Source of the DNA: Aureococcus anophagefferens
Taxonomy: Eukaryota; Sar; Pelagophyceae; Pelagomonadales; Pelagomonadaceae
Reading direction: 5' to 3'
NCBI RefSeq assembly: GCF_000186865.1
Contig: NW_008705585.1
Location: forward strand, 354,955 to 418,954
Length of the DNA: 64,000 nt
The first letter of the stretch is position 1. Each line of letters starts with the position of its first letter. Below are positions 9,738-17,202 of this stretch, piece by piece. The position numbers and the translations under genes were made by a program. The notes below the pieces were generated by a model, which saw only the letters and a list, made by a program, of their open reading frames with translations, did not search any database and was not told where the DNA came from.

Positions 9738-10756
9738 ATGGCTGCCTTGACGGAGAGCCCGGCCGGTCCGTGGACGCCCTTTGCGAAAGCCACCGCGCCG
9801 CGGCAGTGCTGCGATGTCCAGTGGTGCGGCGACACGGTGATCGCGGCGACCTACGACTACATCGAGGATGAAGGCCTGCGCCGGGGCGGCCTCTGCGCCC
9901 TCGCCGTCGGCGGCGACGGCGCGCTCGCCGTGCGGTCGACGCTGGAGTTGCGCGGCGGCTACGCCGTCGCCGTGGAGCCCGGCACCGCGCAGCTCGCCTG
10001 CGCGACGGCGGACGGCCGCGTCGCGCTCGCCGCCGTCGGCGACGACGGCGCGCTCTCGCTCTCGTTCGCGTCCGAGCCCAGGGGCCACCTCTTCACGTCC
10101 GTCGAGTGGTGCGGCGACGGCGAGCTGACCGTCGCCGAGGGCGACTCGGGCGCCGTGTCGCTCTGGCGGCGCGCGGGCGACGGCGTCGTCGAGGAGCGGC
10201 GCTGGGCGGCGCACGACTACGGCCCCGGCTGCCCGGCCGAGGTCTGGTGCGCGACGCGGGGCGCCGGGCTGGTCTACTCGGGCGCCGACGACGGCACGCT
10301 GAAGGCCTGGGACCCGCGCACGCCGGGCCCGAGCCGCGCGGCGTCCCTGCGGCACGACGCGGGCGTGACCTCGGTACGCGAAACTTTCTTCGTCCCTCCC
10401 TCCGACGCGTCGACGCGTAGGTCCTCGCGCTCGAGGGCGGCGGCGTCGCGACGGGCTCCTACGACGAGCACCTGCGGCTCTGGGACCTGCGGCGGCCGCG
10501 CGCGGCGGTCGCGGCGGTCCGCCTCGGCGGCGGCGTCTACGCGCTCCGCGGCGACGGCCCCGGCGCGTTCCTCGCCGCCTGCATGGACGCGGGCGTCCAC
10601 CGCGTCGTGACCTCCGACGGCGGCGCGCTGGCGGACGCCGGCGCCTACGCGCACCACGGGTCGCTGGCCTACGGCGCCGCGAGGCACGCGGCGACGCGCG
10701 TCGTCGCGAGCTGCTCCTTCTACGACCGGGAGGTGCACCTGTGGCGGGACGGGTAA
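9738..10756 (+). CDS. DPH7: DPH7, diphthine methyl ester hydrolase (WD40), two exons
   Basis: A WD40-propeller protein that removes the methyl ester from the diphthine intermediate on elongation factor 2 during diphthamide synthesis in the cytosol. Family-specific segments are CCDVQWCGDTVIAATYDY near the N-terminus, VYSGADDGTLKAWDPR, ATGSYDEHLRLWDLR and, at the end, SLAYGA plus CSFYDREVHLWRDG. Exon 1 is 9738-10373. A 47-nt intron (10374-10420, GTACGCG to GCGTAG) is spliced in phase 0, joining AGVTSV to LALEGGGVATGSYDEH. The stop is TAA at 10754. It starts 79 bp after ALG3 on the same strand. Confidence 0.85.
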
Positions 10757-10769
10757 GTTTTTGTTTGTC

Positions 10770-10988
10770 CTGTTGGCAGTAGTCCAGTATCGCCTGTTGG
10801 ACGGTGTGCTCTCGCAGCGCCCGCGTGGGCGCGATCGACTGCGTCCACGTGCCATCTGCCGCGATGCCGTTGTCGATGCTCGCGACGGCCATGTAGCGCG
10901 CACCGTTGACGCTCGTCGTCGTTGTTGGTCCGAAGAGGTCGATGTGCGCGGTGACCTCGCGCTTGCCCCCGGCGGGCTTGGGCGGCCA
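10770..10988 (-). pseudogene. Integrase-like relic (Ty1/copia-type core, fragment)
   Basis: On the minus strand a 70-codon open stretch reads as protein and resembles the start of a copia integrase core: the HIDLFGPTTTTSVNG region followed by ARYMAVASIDN, where copia elements have H-x-D-x-x-GP, then S-x-GGARY and a few residues later ID. It is bounded upstream by an in-frame TAG at 10989-10991 and ends against DPH7. The second Asp and the Glu of the DDE triad are not seen. It is a fragment or a chance resemblance. Confidence 0.3.
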
Positions 10989-11475
10989 CTAGCGGCCGCG
11001 CCCGCATCGCCTTCATGGGCGCGCTCGACTCCGCGCGCGGCGCGTCGAACCGTTGGACCCCCCTTCACACAGAGTTCATAAGCAGCAACTACGACCTCAA
11101 CGTCATGATCGCGAAACTGACGACGACGGCACGCAACTTCGTCGAAAACGGGTGCGACCCGTTCCGCGAACGCGCCGAGGTAACACGCGCGCATCCCAAC
11201 GCAGGCTGCGGACTTCTGGTCAGCGACCCCGGCGTCCACTGCTCGTCGGCCTCGGACCACTGCGGCGCCCGTGTTCCACCGAGGATGTCGTTGACGATGC
11301 CCACGGCTTCGTCCGCGGTGTCCGCCTCCGTGTCGTGGAGGAGGCTTCTCAACTCCCCCCGCTTACCAACCCCCCCTCTCATCGGAAGAAGCGCGCAAGA
11401 AGCTTGCCCGGGTGCGGCGACCTCGACGTGGAACACCGCGACGCGACGACCAAGAACACCGCGTAAACCACGACG
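10989..11475. other. Decayed intergenic stretch, no assignable gene
   Basis: Lower-GC sequence of ~490 bp. Several short segments look protein-like, for instance on the minus strand around 11250-11345 (residues HDTEADTADEAVGIVND) and on the plus strand around 11080-11175, but frames are interrupted. It may be remnants of the element whose integrase-like piece lies next to it, or of a broken host gene. Confidence 0.3.
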
Positions 11476-12255
11476 ATGAAGCAGCAAAGCTCCTTCGAGC
11501 AGACCATGCTCACGCTCAAGACCGTGGGCACGGCGCAGGAAATGCAGTTCCGCCAGGCGACGGACGCGCTGCGCGCCTGCGACGACTACGAGGCGACGCT
11601 CAGCGCCGCGCAACTAGCCTTGCACCGCCTCTGCGCCGATCCGCTGCTCTTCGCGTCGACGCGCGCGAGCGTTCCGGGAGCCGGCGCGGCGAAATTGATG
11701 GCGGCGCTCGGCTACCGGTCCGCGGGCGGCGCGCGCTTCGTCTTCGAGGGCGCCAAGTCGCCCGTCGTGCTGCGCCGCCTCGCGCTCGCGACCAAGGCGC
11801 TGGACGCGTACCGCGCCGACGAGCGCGCGCGGCGCGCGACGGCCAAGTTCGCGGCCCTGCCCGCCGAACCTTCGCCGGGCGCGTCGGGAACGACGACGCT
11901 CCGCGTGATGCCGGCGAACGAGCGGCGCCGCTACGAGGCCGACGACACCTTCGCCAAGGCCCTGGCCTGGATCCGCGTCGTCGTCGACGACCCGGACCTC
12001 GGATGCGACCAGGTCGCGGTGGAGTTCCCGAAGAAGCGCCTCGCGGAGGACGATGGCGGCCGCACGCTCCAGGCGCTCGGCCTCTGGCCGTCGGCGACGC
12101 TCCGCGTGGGGCCCGAGCCGGCGCCGCCCCTGCCGCCGCCGCCGCCGCGCGGCCTGCGCCTCGGCGGCAAGCCCAAGCCCTCGGACCTCTTCCGCCGCGT
12201 GAAGAGCCGCTTCGACGCCGCGCCCGCGCCCGCGCCGACGCCGAGCCAGGCTTAA
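11476..12255 (+). CDS. PUB-UBX domain protein, probable CDC48/p97 cofactor
   Basis: Residues ~20-115 resemble a PUB domain (QFRQATDALRACDDYEATL ... LMAALGY ... GGARFVFEG ... VVLRRLALATKAL), which binds the C-terminal tail of the AAA ATPase CDC48/p97. Residues ~135-215 resemble a UBX domain: TTTLRVMPANERRRYE and ALGLWPSATLRV, with FPKKRL where the p97-binding FPR loop normally lies. The C-terminus is Pro-rich and basic. The combination matches UBXN6/PUX-like cofactors that work in ubiquitin-dependent protein extraction. The altered FPR loop may weaken one p97 contact. Start at the first ATG after several stops. Confidence 0.65.
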   Translation: MKQQSSFEQTMLTLKTVGTAQEMQFRQATDALRACDDYEATLSAAQLALHRLCADPLLFASTRASVPGAGAAKLMAALGYRSAGGARFVFEGAKSPVVLRRLALATKALDAYRADERARRATAKFAALPAEPSPGASGTTTLRVMPANERRRYEADDTFAKALAWIRVVVDDPDLGCDQVAVEFPKKRLAEDDGGRTLQALGLWPSATLRVGPEPAPPLPPPPPRGLRLGGKPKPSDLFRRVKSRFDAAPAPAPTPSQA

Positions 12256-12620
12256 GTAAGTTGTGACTGTGGCCCTGCTGGCGTCTAGCCCCACTCGGAC
12301 GCGCGGCGCCGGTCGCAGCCACGGACATAGGACTTACATAGGACATTGTGAAGCCTTTGTGATGGTGAAGCCATCGTTGAGGGGAAACACGCCGAAGAAC
12401 CACGCACGAGCTCGATCTTACCAAGTACCACCAGTTCCGACTACTACCGCGGTGCACCGCGTCCGAACGCGTGCGCGCAGCCCCGCGCTGCCCGCCCCGC
12501 CCCGCAACGCCTCCCCGTGCCTCCGGGACACCCCTCGAGGCGGCGGACCCCAAGGGAACCCGCGCGAAAACGAGTTCGGGCTGCCCTGGACGCCCTCATT
12601 CTCCATAGGCCACTTTCAAC
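12256..12620. other. Spacer upstream of the fasciclin gene
   Basis: 365 bp with no recognisable gene. It includes the 5' region of the fasciclin gene; GGCCACTTTCAAC directly precedes that start codon. Confidence 0.4.
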
Positions 12621-13202
12621 ATGCAGAAGCTCGCCCTCGCCCTCGCCCTCGCCCCCGCCGCGGCCTTCGTGCCGTCGGCCGCCCCCAAGGCCGCCCTCAA
12701 GATGGACGCGACCATCCAGCAGACGCTCGCGTCCATGCAGGGCCCGGAGGTCTTCTGGGGCTCCGACGGCGTGCTCGAGGGCCACGAGGAGGACGAGGTC
12801 AAGGGCTACGACAACTTCGACGTGCTCGCCGGGGCCATGCAGGCCCAGGGCGTCAACCTCGACGGCGGCCAGTACACGCTCCTCGCGCCCTCCAACTCGG
12901 CCATCGAGAAGCACAACAAGGAGGTCGGCACGCCGATCGACGCGAACATCCTCAAGTACCACGTCATCAACGGCGCCGTCGCCATGTCCGGCCTCACCGT
13001 GGACCAGCCGACGCTCAACGGCGGCACGCTCACGGCCTACCGCAAGTTCCGCAAGAACTGGCTCGACGGCGCGATCATCGGCCTCTCGTCCGAGGGCGCG
13101 TCCAAGTCCTCCAGCTGGCCCGCGGACGTCGCCTGCGACAACGGCGTCATCCACGCGATCGACACCGTCCTCGTGCCCGGCGCGTACGACGGCCCGCGGT
13201 AA
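12621..13202 (+). CDS. Plastid-targeted fasciclin (FAS1) domain protein
   Basis: The N-terminus MQKLALALALAPAAAFVPSA is a signal peptide followed by AAFVP, the ASAFAP-type motif that sends proteins into the complex plastids of heterokont algae (Phe after the cleavage site). The rest is one FAS1 domain: FDVLAGAMQAQG, YTLLAPSNSAIEK, ILKYHVINGAV and GVIHAIDTVLVP. FAS1 domains usually mediate adhesion or small-molecule binding; a plastid role is inferred from the presequence. Single exon, 193 aa. Confidence 0.8.
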   Translation: MQKLALALALAPAAAFVPSAAPKAALKMDATIQQTLASMQGPEVFWGSDGVLEGHEEDEVKGYDNFDVLAGAMQAQGVNLDGGQYTLLAPSNSAIEKHNKEVGTPIDANILKYHVINGAVAMSGLTVDQPTLNGGTLTAYRKFRKNWLDGAIIGLSSEGASKSSSWPADVACDNGVIHAIDTVLVPGAYDGPR

Positions 13203-13291
13203 GCGCGAGCCCCGCCGCGGAGCCGCGCTCCGCCCTCGAGCGCCAAACTAGGCCGAGGCGGCGAGAGCGCGCCGCGCGCGTCCGCGACTCG

Positions 13292-13364
13292 CGAGTAACG
13301 GGCGCGTGTCCTGGGACCAAACACCACGAGTAACGGGCGCGTGCCCTGGGAAACACCACGACGG
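13292..13364. repeat. 35-bp direct repeat, two copies
   Basis: CGAGTAACGGGCGCGTG begins at 13292 and again at 13327, followed in both by a CCTGGGA...ACACCACGA block. The second copy has small changes. It lies between the fasciclin and CacyBP genes, whose 3' ends converge. No function is evident. Confidence 0.7.
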
Positions 13365-13483
13365 GGCATCGCCTTCCGCAACTACGTCTCGATGGCATGG
13401 CACGGGGGCACTGACTCGGAGGCGGCTTCTACGTCGACGCGGCGTGCGCCCACCCAAGCACGGCGCCGCAGTTATGCGCAAAA

Positions 13484-14278
13484 CTACTGGGCGCCGCCGC
13501 CGGCCGCGCGGTTCGCGTCGCGCTTCGACTGGCCCTGGCCGGCGGCCTTGATGAGGTCCGCGCGCTCCTGGTCGTTGGCGTTCTTGAACATGTCCGCCAA
13601 CAACTCCTGCGTCGACGCGTCCTTGAGGTCGCCGTCCTGGATGCGGATCTGCCGCTCCGCCTTTTTTTTGTCCTCGACGTCGTCGAGCGCGGACCACTCC
13701 TCGCCGGGCACGTACTTGACCATCTTCGCCTGGATGCGGTCCTTCTTCAGCAGGAGCTTCGACTTGAACTTGTCGATGGGGTGGCACAGGTTCGTCAGCT
13801 TGAACTCGCGCACGGCGCCGCCGCGCGCGTGCGTCACGCGGACGCCGACCTCGGTGAACTCGTGCGACGTCTCCTCCGCCGTCGGCGCGTCCACGGGGAA
13901 GTAGAGCGTCACGGCCTTGTCGCTCTGGTCCCAGGAGTACTTGCCGAAGACGCCCGGCGCCTCGGCGGGCGCGCGCCGCGCGGGCTCCGGCGGCGGCGGC
14001 GGCGCGGCGCCGCTCGAGCCCTCGCCGGAGCCCTTCTCGCCGCCGCCCTTGCCGTCCTGCCAAAAGTCCGCGGCCCAGGGCGCGTGGCCGGGCCGGCCCC
14101 GCGCGACCTTGGCCTCCTCCTCCTTGCGCAGCGCCTCGAGGCGCGCCGTCGCCAGCGACATGTTGCGCATGAGCAGCTGGCGCGCGTAGGGCGTCTTGGC
14201 CAGCTTCCCCAGCGCCTCGAGGTCCGTGCGCACGGCCTCGACGTCGTCGAGCTTGTTCATCGTGCCCAGCGTCTGCAT
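13484..14278 (-). CDS. CACYBP: CacyBP/SIP-like CS-domain protein
   Basis: The central part is a CS domain: FGKYSWDQSDKAVTLYFPVD, then VREFKLTNLCHPIDKFKSK and LLLKKDRIQ, as in calcyclin-binding protein / Siah-interacting protein. An SGS-like C-terminus follows, with W-S-A-L at the CS end and the segment LLADMFKNANDQERADLIKA, equivalent to the C-terminal helix of CacyBP. The N-terminal helix MQTLGTMNKLDDVEAVRTDL matches its dimerisation region. In animals the protein links S100/Siah ubiquitin ligase complexes and acts as an HSP90-type co-chaperone; here the function is inferred. An Ala/Pro/Gly-rich linker separates the parts. Start at 14278; ATG 14260 is also possible. Confidence 0.75.
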   Translation of the reverse strand: MQTLGTMNKLDDVEAVRTDLEALGKLAKTPYARQLLMRNMSLATARLEALRKEEEAKVARGRPGHAPWAADFWQDGKGGGEKGSGEGSSGAAPPPPPEPARRAPAEAPGVFGKYSWDQSDKAVTLYFPVDAPTAEETSHEFTEVGVRVTHARGGAVREFKLTNLCHPIDKFKSKLLLKKDRIQAKMVKYVPGEEWSALDDVEDKKKAERQIRIQDGDLKDASTQELLADMFKNANDQERADLIKAAGQGQSKRDANRAAGGGAQ

Positions 14279-14406
14279 GGTCGCGGATTGGGTGTGCGAG
14301 CAGCGCGCAGCACTCGTCGACTTCGGCGGCGCTCCACAGCGAATCGACTCGCGTCCTCGAGAGCTTGTGCAGCAACATGAAGGAAACGAGCCGTAAAATA
14401 ACGAGC

Positions 14407-15441
14407 TTACGCGCCGCCCTGGCCCGCCATGCGCGCGGCCGCCGCGGCGAACATGCGCTCCTGCTCGCGCATGTCCTCCTCCGTCGCCTCGACGTGCATG
14501 GCCGCGAGCTGGCGGCCGCGCTTGGTGGCCTTGCTCGGGCCCTTGCGCGCGGCCTTCTTCTCCTTCATGCGGCCCCGCGCGGCGCGCTCGCGCGCGCGGT
14601 ACTCGACGAGGGAGCCGCAGGTCGCGCAGCGCTCGAGCTTGGCGGCGATGGCCGCGTCGCAGTCCGCGCAGGGCCGCCGCCGGTCCTCCTTGAACTTCCC
14701 TTTCACGGAGACGAAGCGCGCGCCGCAGGCGCAGACCGTCGCCGCGCGGTGGTTCTCCGCGCCGCAGGCCTTGCACTTCTTGCCCCGCGCGGGCTTGGCG
14801 GCCTTCTTCTTCTGCGGCGCCGGCGCCGCGCGGAGCGGCTCGGCCCCGGGGAGGAGCTCGTGGCGCGCGAGCGCGTCCAGCACCTCGGGGTCGTCGTCGA
14901 GGTCGTCGAGGTCGTCGTCGTCGTCGCTCGGCGCGCGCGGCGCCGCGAAGCCGTCGAGGTCGTTGAAGTTGTATGCGCCGACGGCCCGGCCGATGGAGCA
15001 GTGCGCGTTGTGGCGGCTCGAGCACAGGCACTCGGGGCACGCCGTCTTCGCCTTCTTGGCCGGCGGCTCGCGCGCGGGCGGGCAGGCCTCGAGCTTGACC
15101 TCGACCTTGACGGCCGGCCGCGGGGCGGCGGCGACGGGCGGCGGCGCGGGGCGCGGCTGCCGGTTCGGGTCCCGCCAGCGCTTCGCCGGCGCGGGGGGCG
15201 CCGGCGGCGGCGCGTCGTCGACCCGCTCCTCGTCCGCCTCGGCGAAGTCGTCGCCGCCCAGGCCCTCGAGCTGCGCGCGGGGCGCCGGCGGCGGCGCGTC
15301 GTCGATCTGCTCCTCGTCCGCCTCGGCCAAGTCGTCGCCGCCCATATTTTCGAGCTCGTCCTCGAGCTCGTCCTCGGCGAAGTCGTCGCCGCCGCCCAGG
15401 CCTTCGAGCTCACCCTCGAGCTCTTCGTCGAGCTCGTCCAT
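14407..15441 (-). CDS. Acidic protein with three Cys4-type zinc-binding pairs
   Basis: No named family is recognised. The N-terminus is a strongly acidic Glu/Asp/Leu repeat containing a ~27-residue unit present twice (around GGDDFAEADEERVDDAPPPAP). Then come CPECLCSSRHNAHC, a second acidic block, and two zinc-ribbon-like modules: CKACGAENHRAATVCACG and CADCDAAIAAKLERCATCG. The C-terminus is basic and probably helical. Acidic plus zinc-ribbon architecture suggests a nucleic-acid or chromatin factor, but this is only inference. The frame is open to a GTG at 15459; the first ATG is 15441. An ATG at 15488 in another frame could be a spliced first exon. Confidence 0.55.
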   Translation of the reverse strand: MDELDEELEGELEGLGGGDDFAEDELEDELENMGGDDLAEADEEQIDDAPPPAPRAQLEGLGGDDFAEADEERVDDAPPPAPPAPAKRWRDPNRQPRPAPPPVAAAPRPAVKVEVKLEACPPAREPPAKKAKTACPECLCSSRHNAHCSIGRAVGAYNFNDLDGFAAPRAPSDDDDDLDDLDDDPEVLDALARHELLPGAEPLRAAPAPQKKKAAKPARGKKCKACGAENHRAATVCACGARFVSVKGKFKEDRRRPCADCDAAIAAKLERCATCGSLVEYRARERAARGRMKEKKAARKGPSKATKRGRQLAAMHVEATEEDMREQERMFAAAAARMAGQGGA

Positions 15442-15511
15442 TTCGTCGAGCTCGTCCACCGCTTGCCTCCGGAGAGCTCAGTGTTCACGTTGAACCCATG
15501 TTAACGTTACC

Positions 15512-16294
15512 CTAGCGGCGGCGGCGCGCGGCGGGCCGGCACGCGCGGTCGCTGCGCTTGAAGTAGAGCGTGACGATGACCTGGTGCCAGACGTTGGCGC
15601 CGACGTGGGTCAGGTCCATGTCCTCGCGGACCTCCGTGGACGTGAGCGCGTCGAAGCCCTGGACGCGCATGGACTCGACGAAGACGTCCTTGTTGTCGAG
15701 GGAGTTGGACTGGCGGCCCGTCCAGGCGTCGTTGCCGCCCTTGCTCTCGCCCGGGTAGAGGCTCGCGAAGAAGAGGCCGCCGGCCTTGACGACGCGGCAC
15801 GCCTCGGCCGCGAACCGGTCGCGGTCGAAGACGTGGTCGAGCACGTTGCTGTAGGCGTAGTCGAAGCTCGCGTCGGGGAAGGGGATCGCGTGGAAGTCGC
15901 CGGCGACGACGTCCATGTTCGACCGGCCCGGGTTGAGGTCGATGCCCAGCGCAACGGCGCCCAACGCCTTGAACGCGCGGACCTCGCCGCCGAGGCGCGC
16001 GCCGAGGCAGAGCACGGTCTTGCCGCGCAGGGACGCCAGCCCCGCCGTGCCCTCGGCGAGCGCCTTGGCGAACTCGCGCTTCACCTGGTGCTGGCGCCCG
16101 ACGTCGATGGCGTCGATCTTCGTGCGCACCTTGCCGAGCTTCGACTGCTGCGTGCGTATGTAGGCGCTGTAGGTGTCCGTGGCGCCGCGCCGCTTGAGGG
16201 ACAGCCCGAGGTCCGACGTCGTGCGCTCCGTCTCCTGCGCCGTCTGCATGAGGTCGCCGCCCACGACCGCGAGGACCATCAAAACGCGCAGCAT
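15512..16294 (-). CDS. Class I SAM-dependent methyltransferase-like protein with N-terminal signal
   Basis: The core has the Rossmann methyltransferase pattern: motif I VLCLGARLGGEVRAF, motif II GIDLNPG, GDFHAIPFPDASFDYAYSN (motif III-IV region typical of Methyltransf_11), then ACRVVKAGGLFFASLYPGE. The first ~15 residues are hydrophobic (MLRVLMVLAVVGG), suggesting entry to the secretory pathway or anchoring. The substrate cannot be inferred. It is divergent from the exchanger gene at 17203; an 18-bp motif located 40 bp before this start recurs as the mirror copy 43 bp before the exchanger start. The C-terminus is Arg-rich. Confidence 0.65.
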   Translation of the reverse strand: MLRVLMVLAVVGGDLMQTAQETERTTSDLGLSLKRRGATDTYSAYIRTQQSKLGKVRTKIDAIDVGRQHQVKREFAKALAEGTAGLASLRGKTVLCLGARLGGEVRAFKALGAVALGIDLNPGRSNMDVVAGDFHAIPFPDASFDYAYSNVLDHVFDRDRFAAEACRVVKAGGLFFASLYPGESKGGNDAWTGRQSNSLDNKDVFVESMRVQGFDALTSTEVREDMDLTHVGANVWHQVIVTLYFKRSDRACRPAARRRR

Positions 16295-16333
16295 CGTTTA
16301 GCTGCCGCGATTTTGATTCGTCGAGAGACGTCT

Positions 16334-17160
16334 GCACTGTAAGTTCTAGTAATTCTCTAGGACATGTTTTTTTAATTTCGATGAAACGCGAAATCGACAA
16401 AGATCCTGGATAATTGACGCTCGAAAGACGGGACGATGGAGATCAATTCACTACTTATGCCGCTCCTAGCGCCGCGCGACTATCCCGGCGTGCATGGACC
16501 CCGCGGCAAGTCTTGGGAGGCACAACGAGAGCTTTCTCTCGGAGGAGACGCGACGCGCAACAGATTGCGTCAGGCTGAGAACGGGTGGTTTTGAGGGGTA
16601 AAATGAGTCGCGCGCCCCCGGCTAGACTCGATTTTTGCGCTCTTGGGCGCAGCTCAGCGTCGGAGATCGTTCATAGACACCCCGCGCGGCTCTGGTCGCG
16701 CGGGCTCGTTCACTGAGTCGAAGGTCGTTCATTGCTGGTGTTCGAGGCGGAAGCGCCGCCGCCGTAAAACGTCGTTCCGGATGCTCGAGAACGGGTTTTG
16801 CGTTGAAACCGAACCGCTTCGCGACCAGCGCGTTCCACGCGATGTGGACGGCAGTTCCCGCGCGAAGCGGTTCGGTTTCAATGAAATTTGACACCGGCTG
16901 GGTGCCCCCGTTTCGTCGAACTTCGGCGCCGCCGTACCAGATGAAAGCACGTCCAAGTGAACCACGCCGTCGTCGCAGCCCCCCCGCGACACACCTCTGC
17001 AGGCCCGTGCGCGAGGGCCACTCCACCACCGCCCCTGAAATTCGACCACGCGCTGGTCCTTTGTCTCGAAAATCATCCCATCGGGGCGGCTGAAATCGAC
17101 TCCGCGTTTCATGCAACGAGCTCAATCAAGCCATTCTAGGCATACTAGAACTTACAGTGC
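16334..17160. repeat. 827-bp intergenic region bounded by a perfect 18-bp inverted repeat
   Basis: GCACTGTAAGTTCTAGTA at 16334-16351 is the exact reverse complement of 17143-17160. Each copy lies 40-43 bp before the start codon of the flanking divergent genes and points the same way relative to its gene. The inside is AT-richer than the neighbours and has no convincing gene. It could be a transposon-like element with terminal repeats or a shared promoter motif; no flanking target duplication is apparent. Confidence 0.6.
16803..16881. repeat. Perfect 21-bp inverted repeat with 37-nt loop
   Basis: TTGAAACCGAACCGCTTCGCG at 16803-16823 is followed at 16861-16881 by its exact reverse complement. 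Transcribed, it would form a 21-bp hairpin. It sits near the middle of the 16334-17160 region. Confidence 0.85.
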
Positions 17161-17202
17161 TGCGCTATACGTCGAGCGCGGCAGAAAAACCATTAAAGAA
17201 CG

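Noticed and set aside
10374..10420. DPH7 intron as an introner
   Set aside because: It is only 47 nt and the 8 bases after each junction differ (GTACGCGA versus GTCCTCGC), so there is no target duplication.
13292..13364. Two 35-bp repeats as a mobile-element target duplication
   Set aside because: The copies are adjacent with nothing between them, so they form a tandem repeat rather than flanks of an insertion.
14429..15493. Plus-strand frame rich in Ser runs opposite the zinc-ribbon gene
   Set aside because: The Ser runs are the complement of the Asp/Glu/Leu repeats on the minus strand, which also carries ordered Cys pairs, so the minus strand is the coding one.
16622..17125. A 167-residue minus-strand frame inside the 827-bp region
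   Set aside because: It lacks a domain, spans the 21-bp hairpin, and its composition is that of non-coding DNA; I could not support it as a gene.
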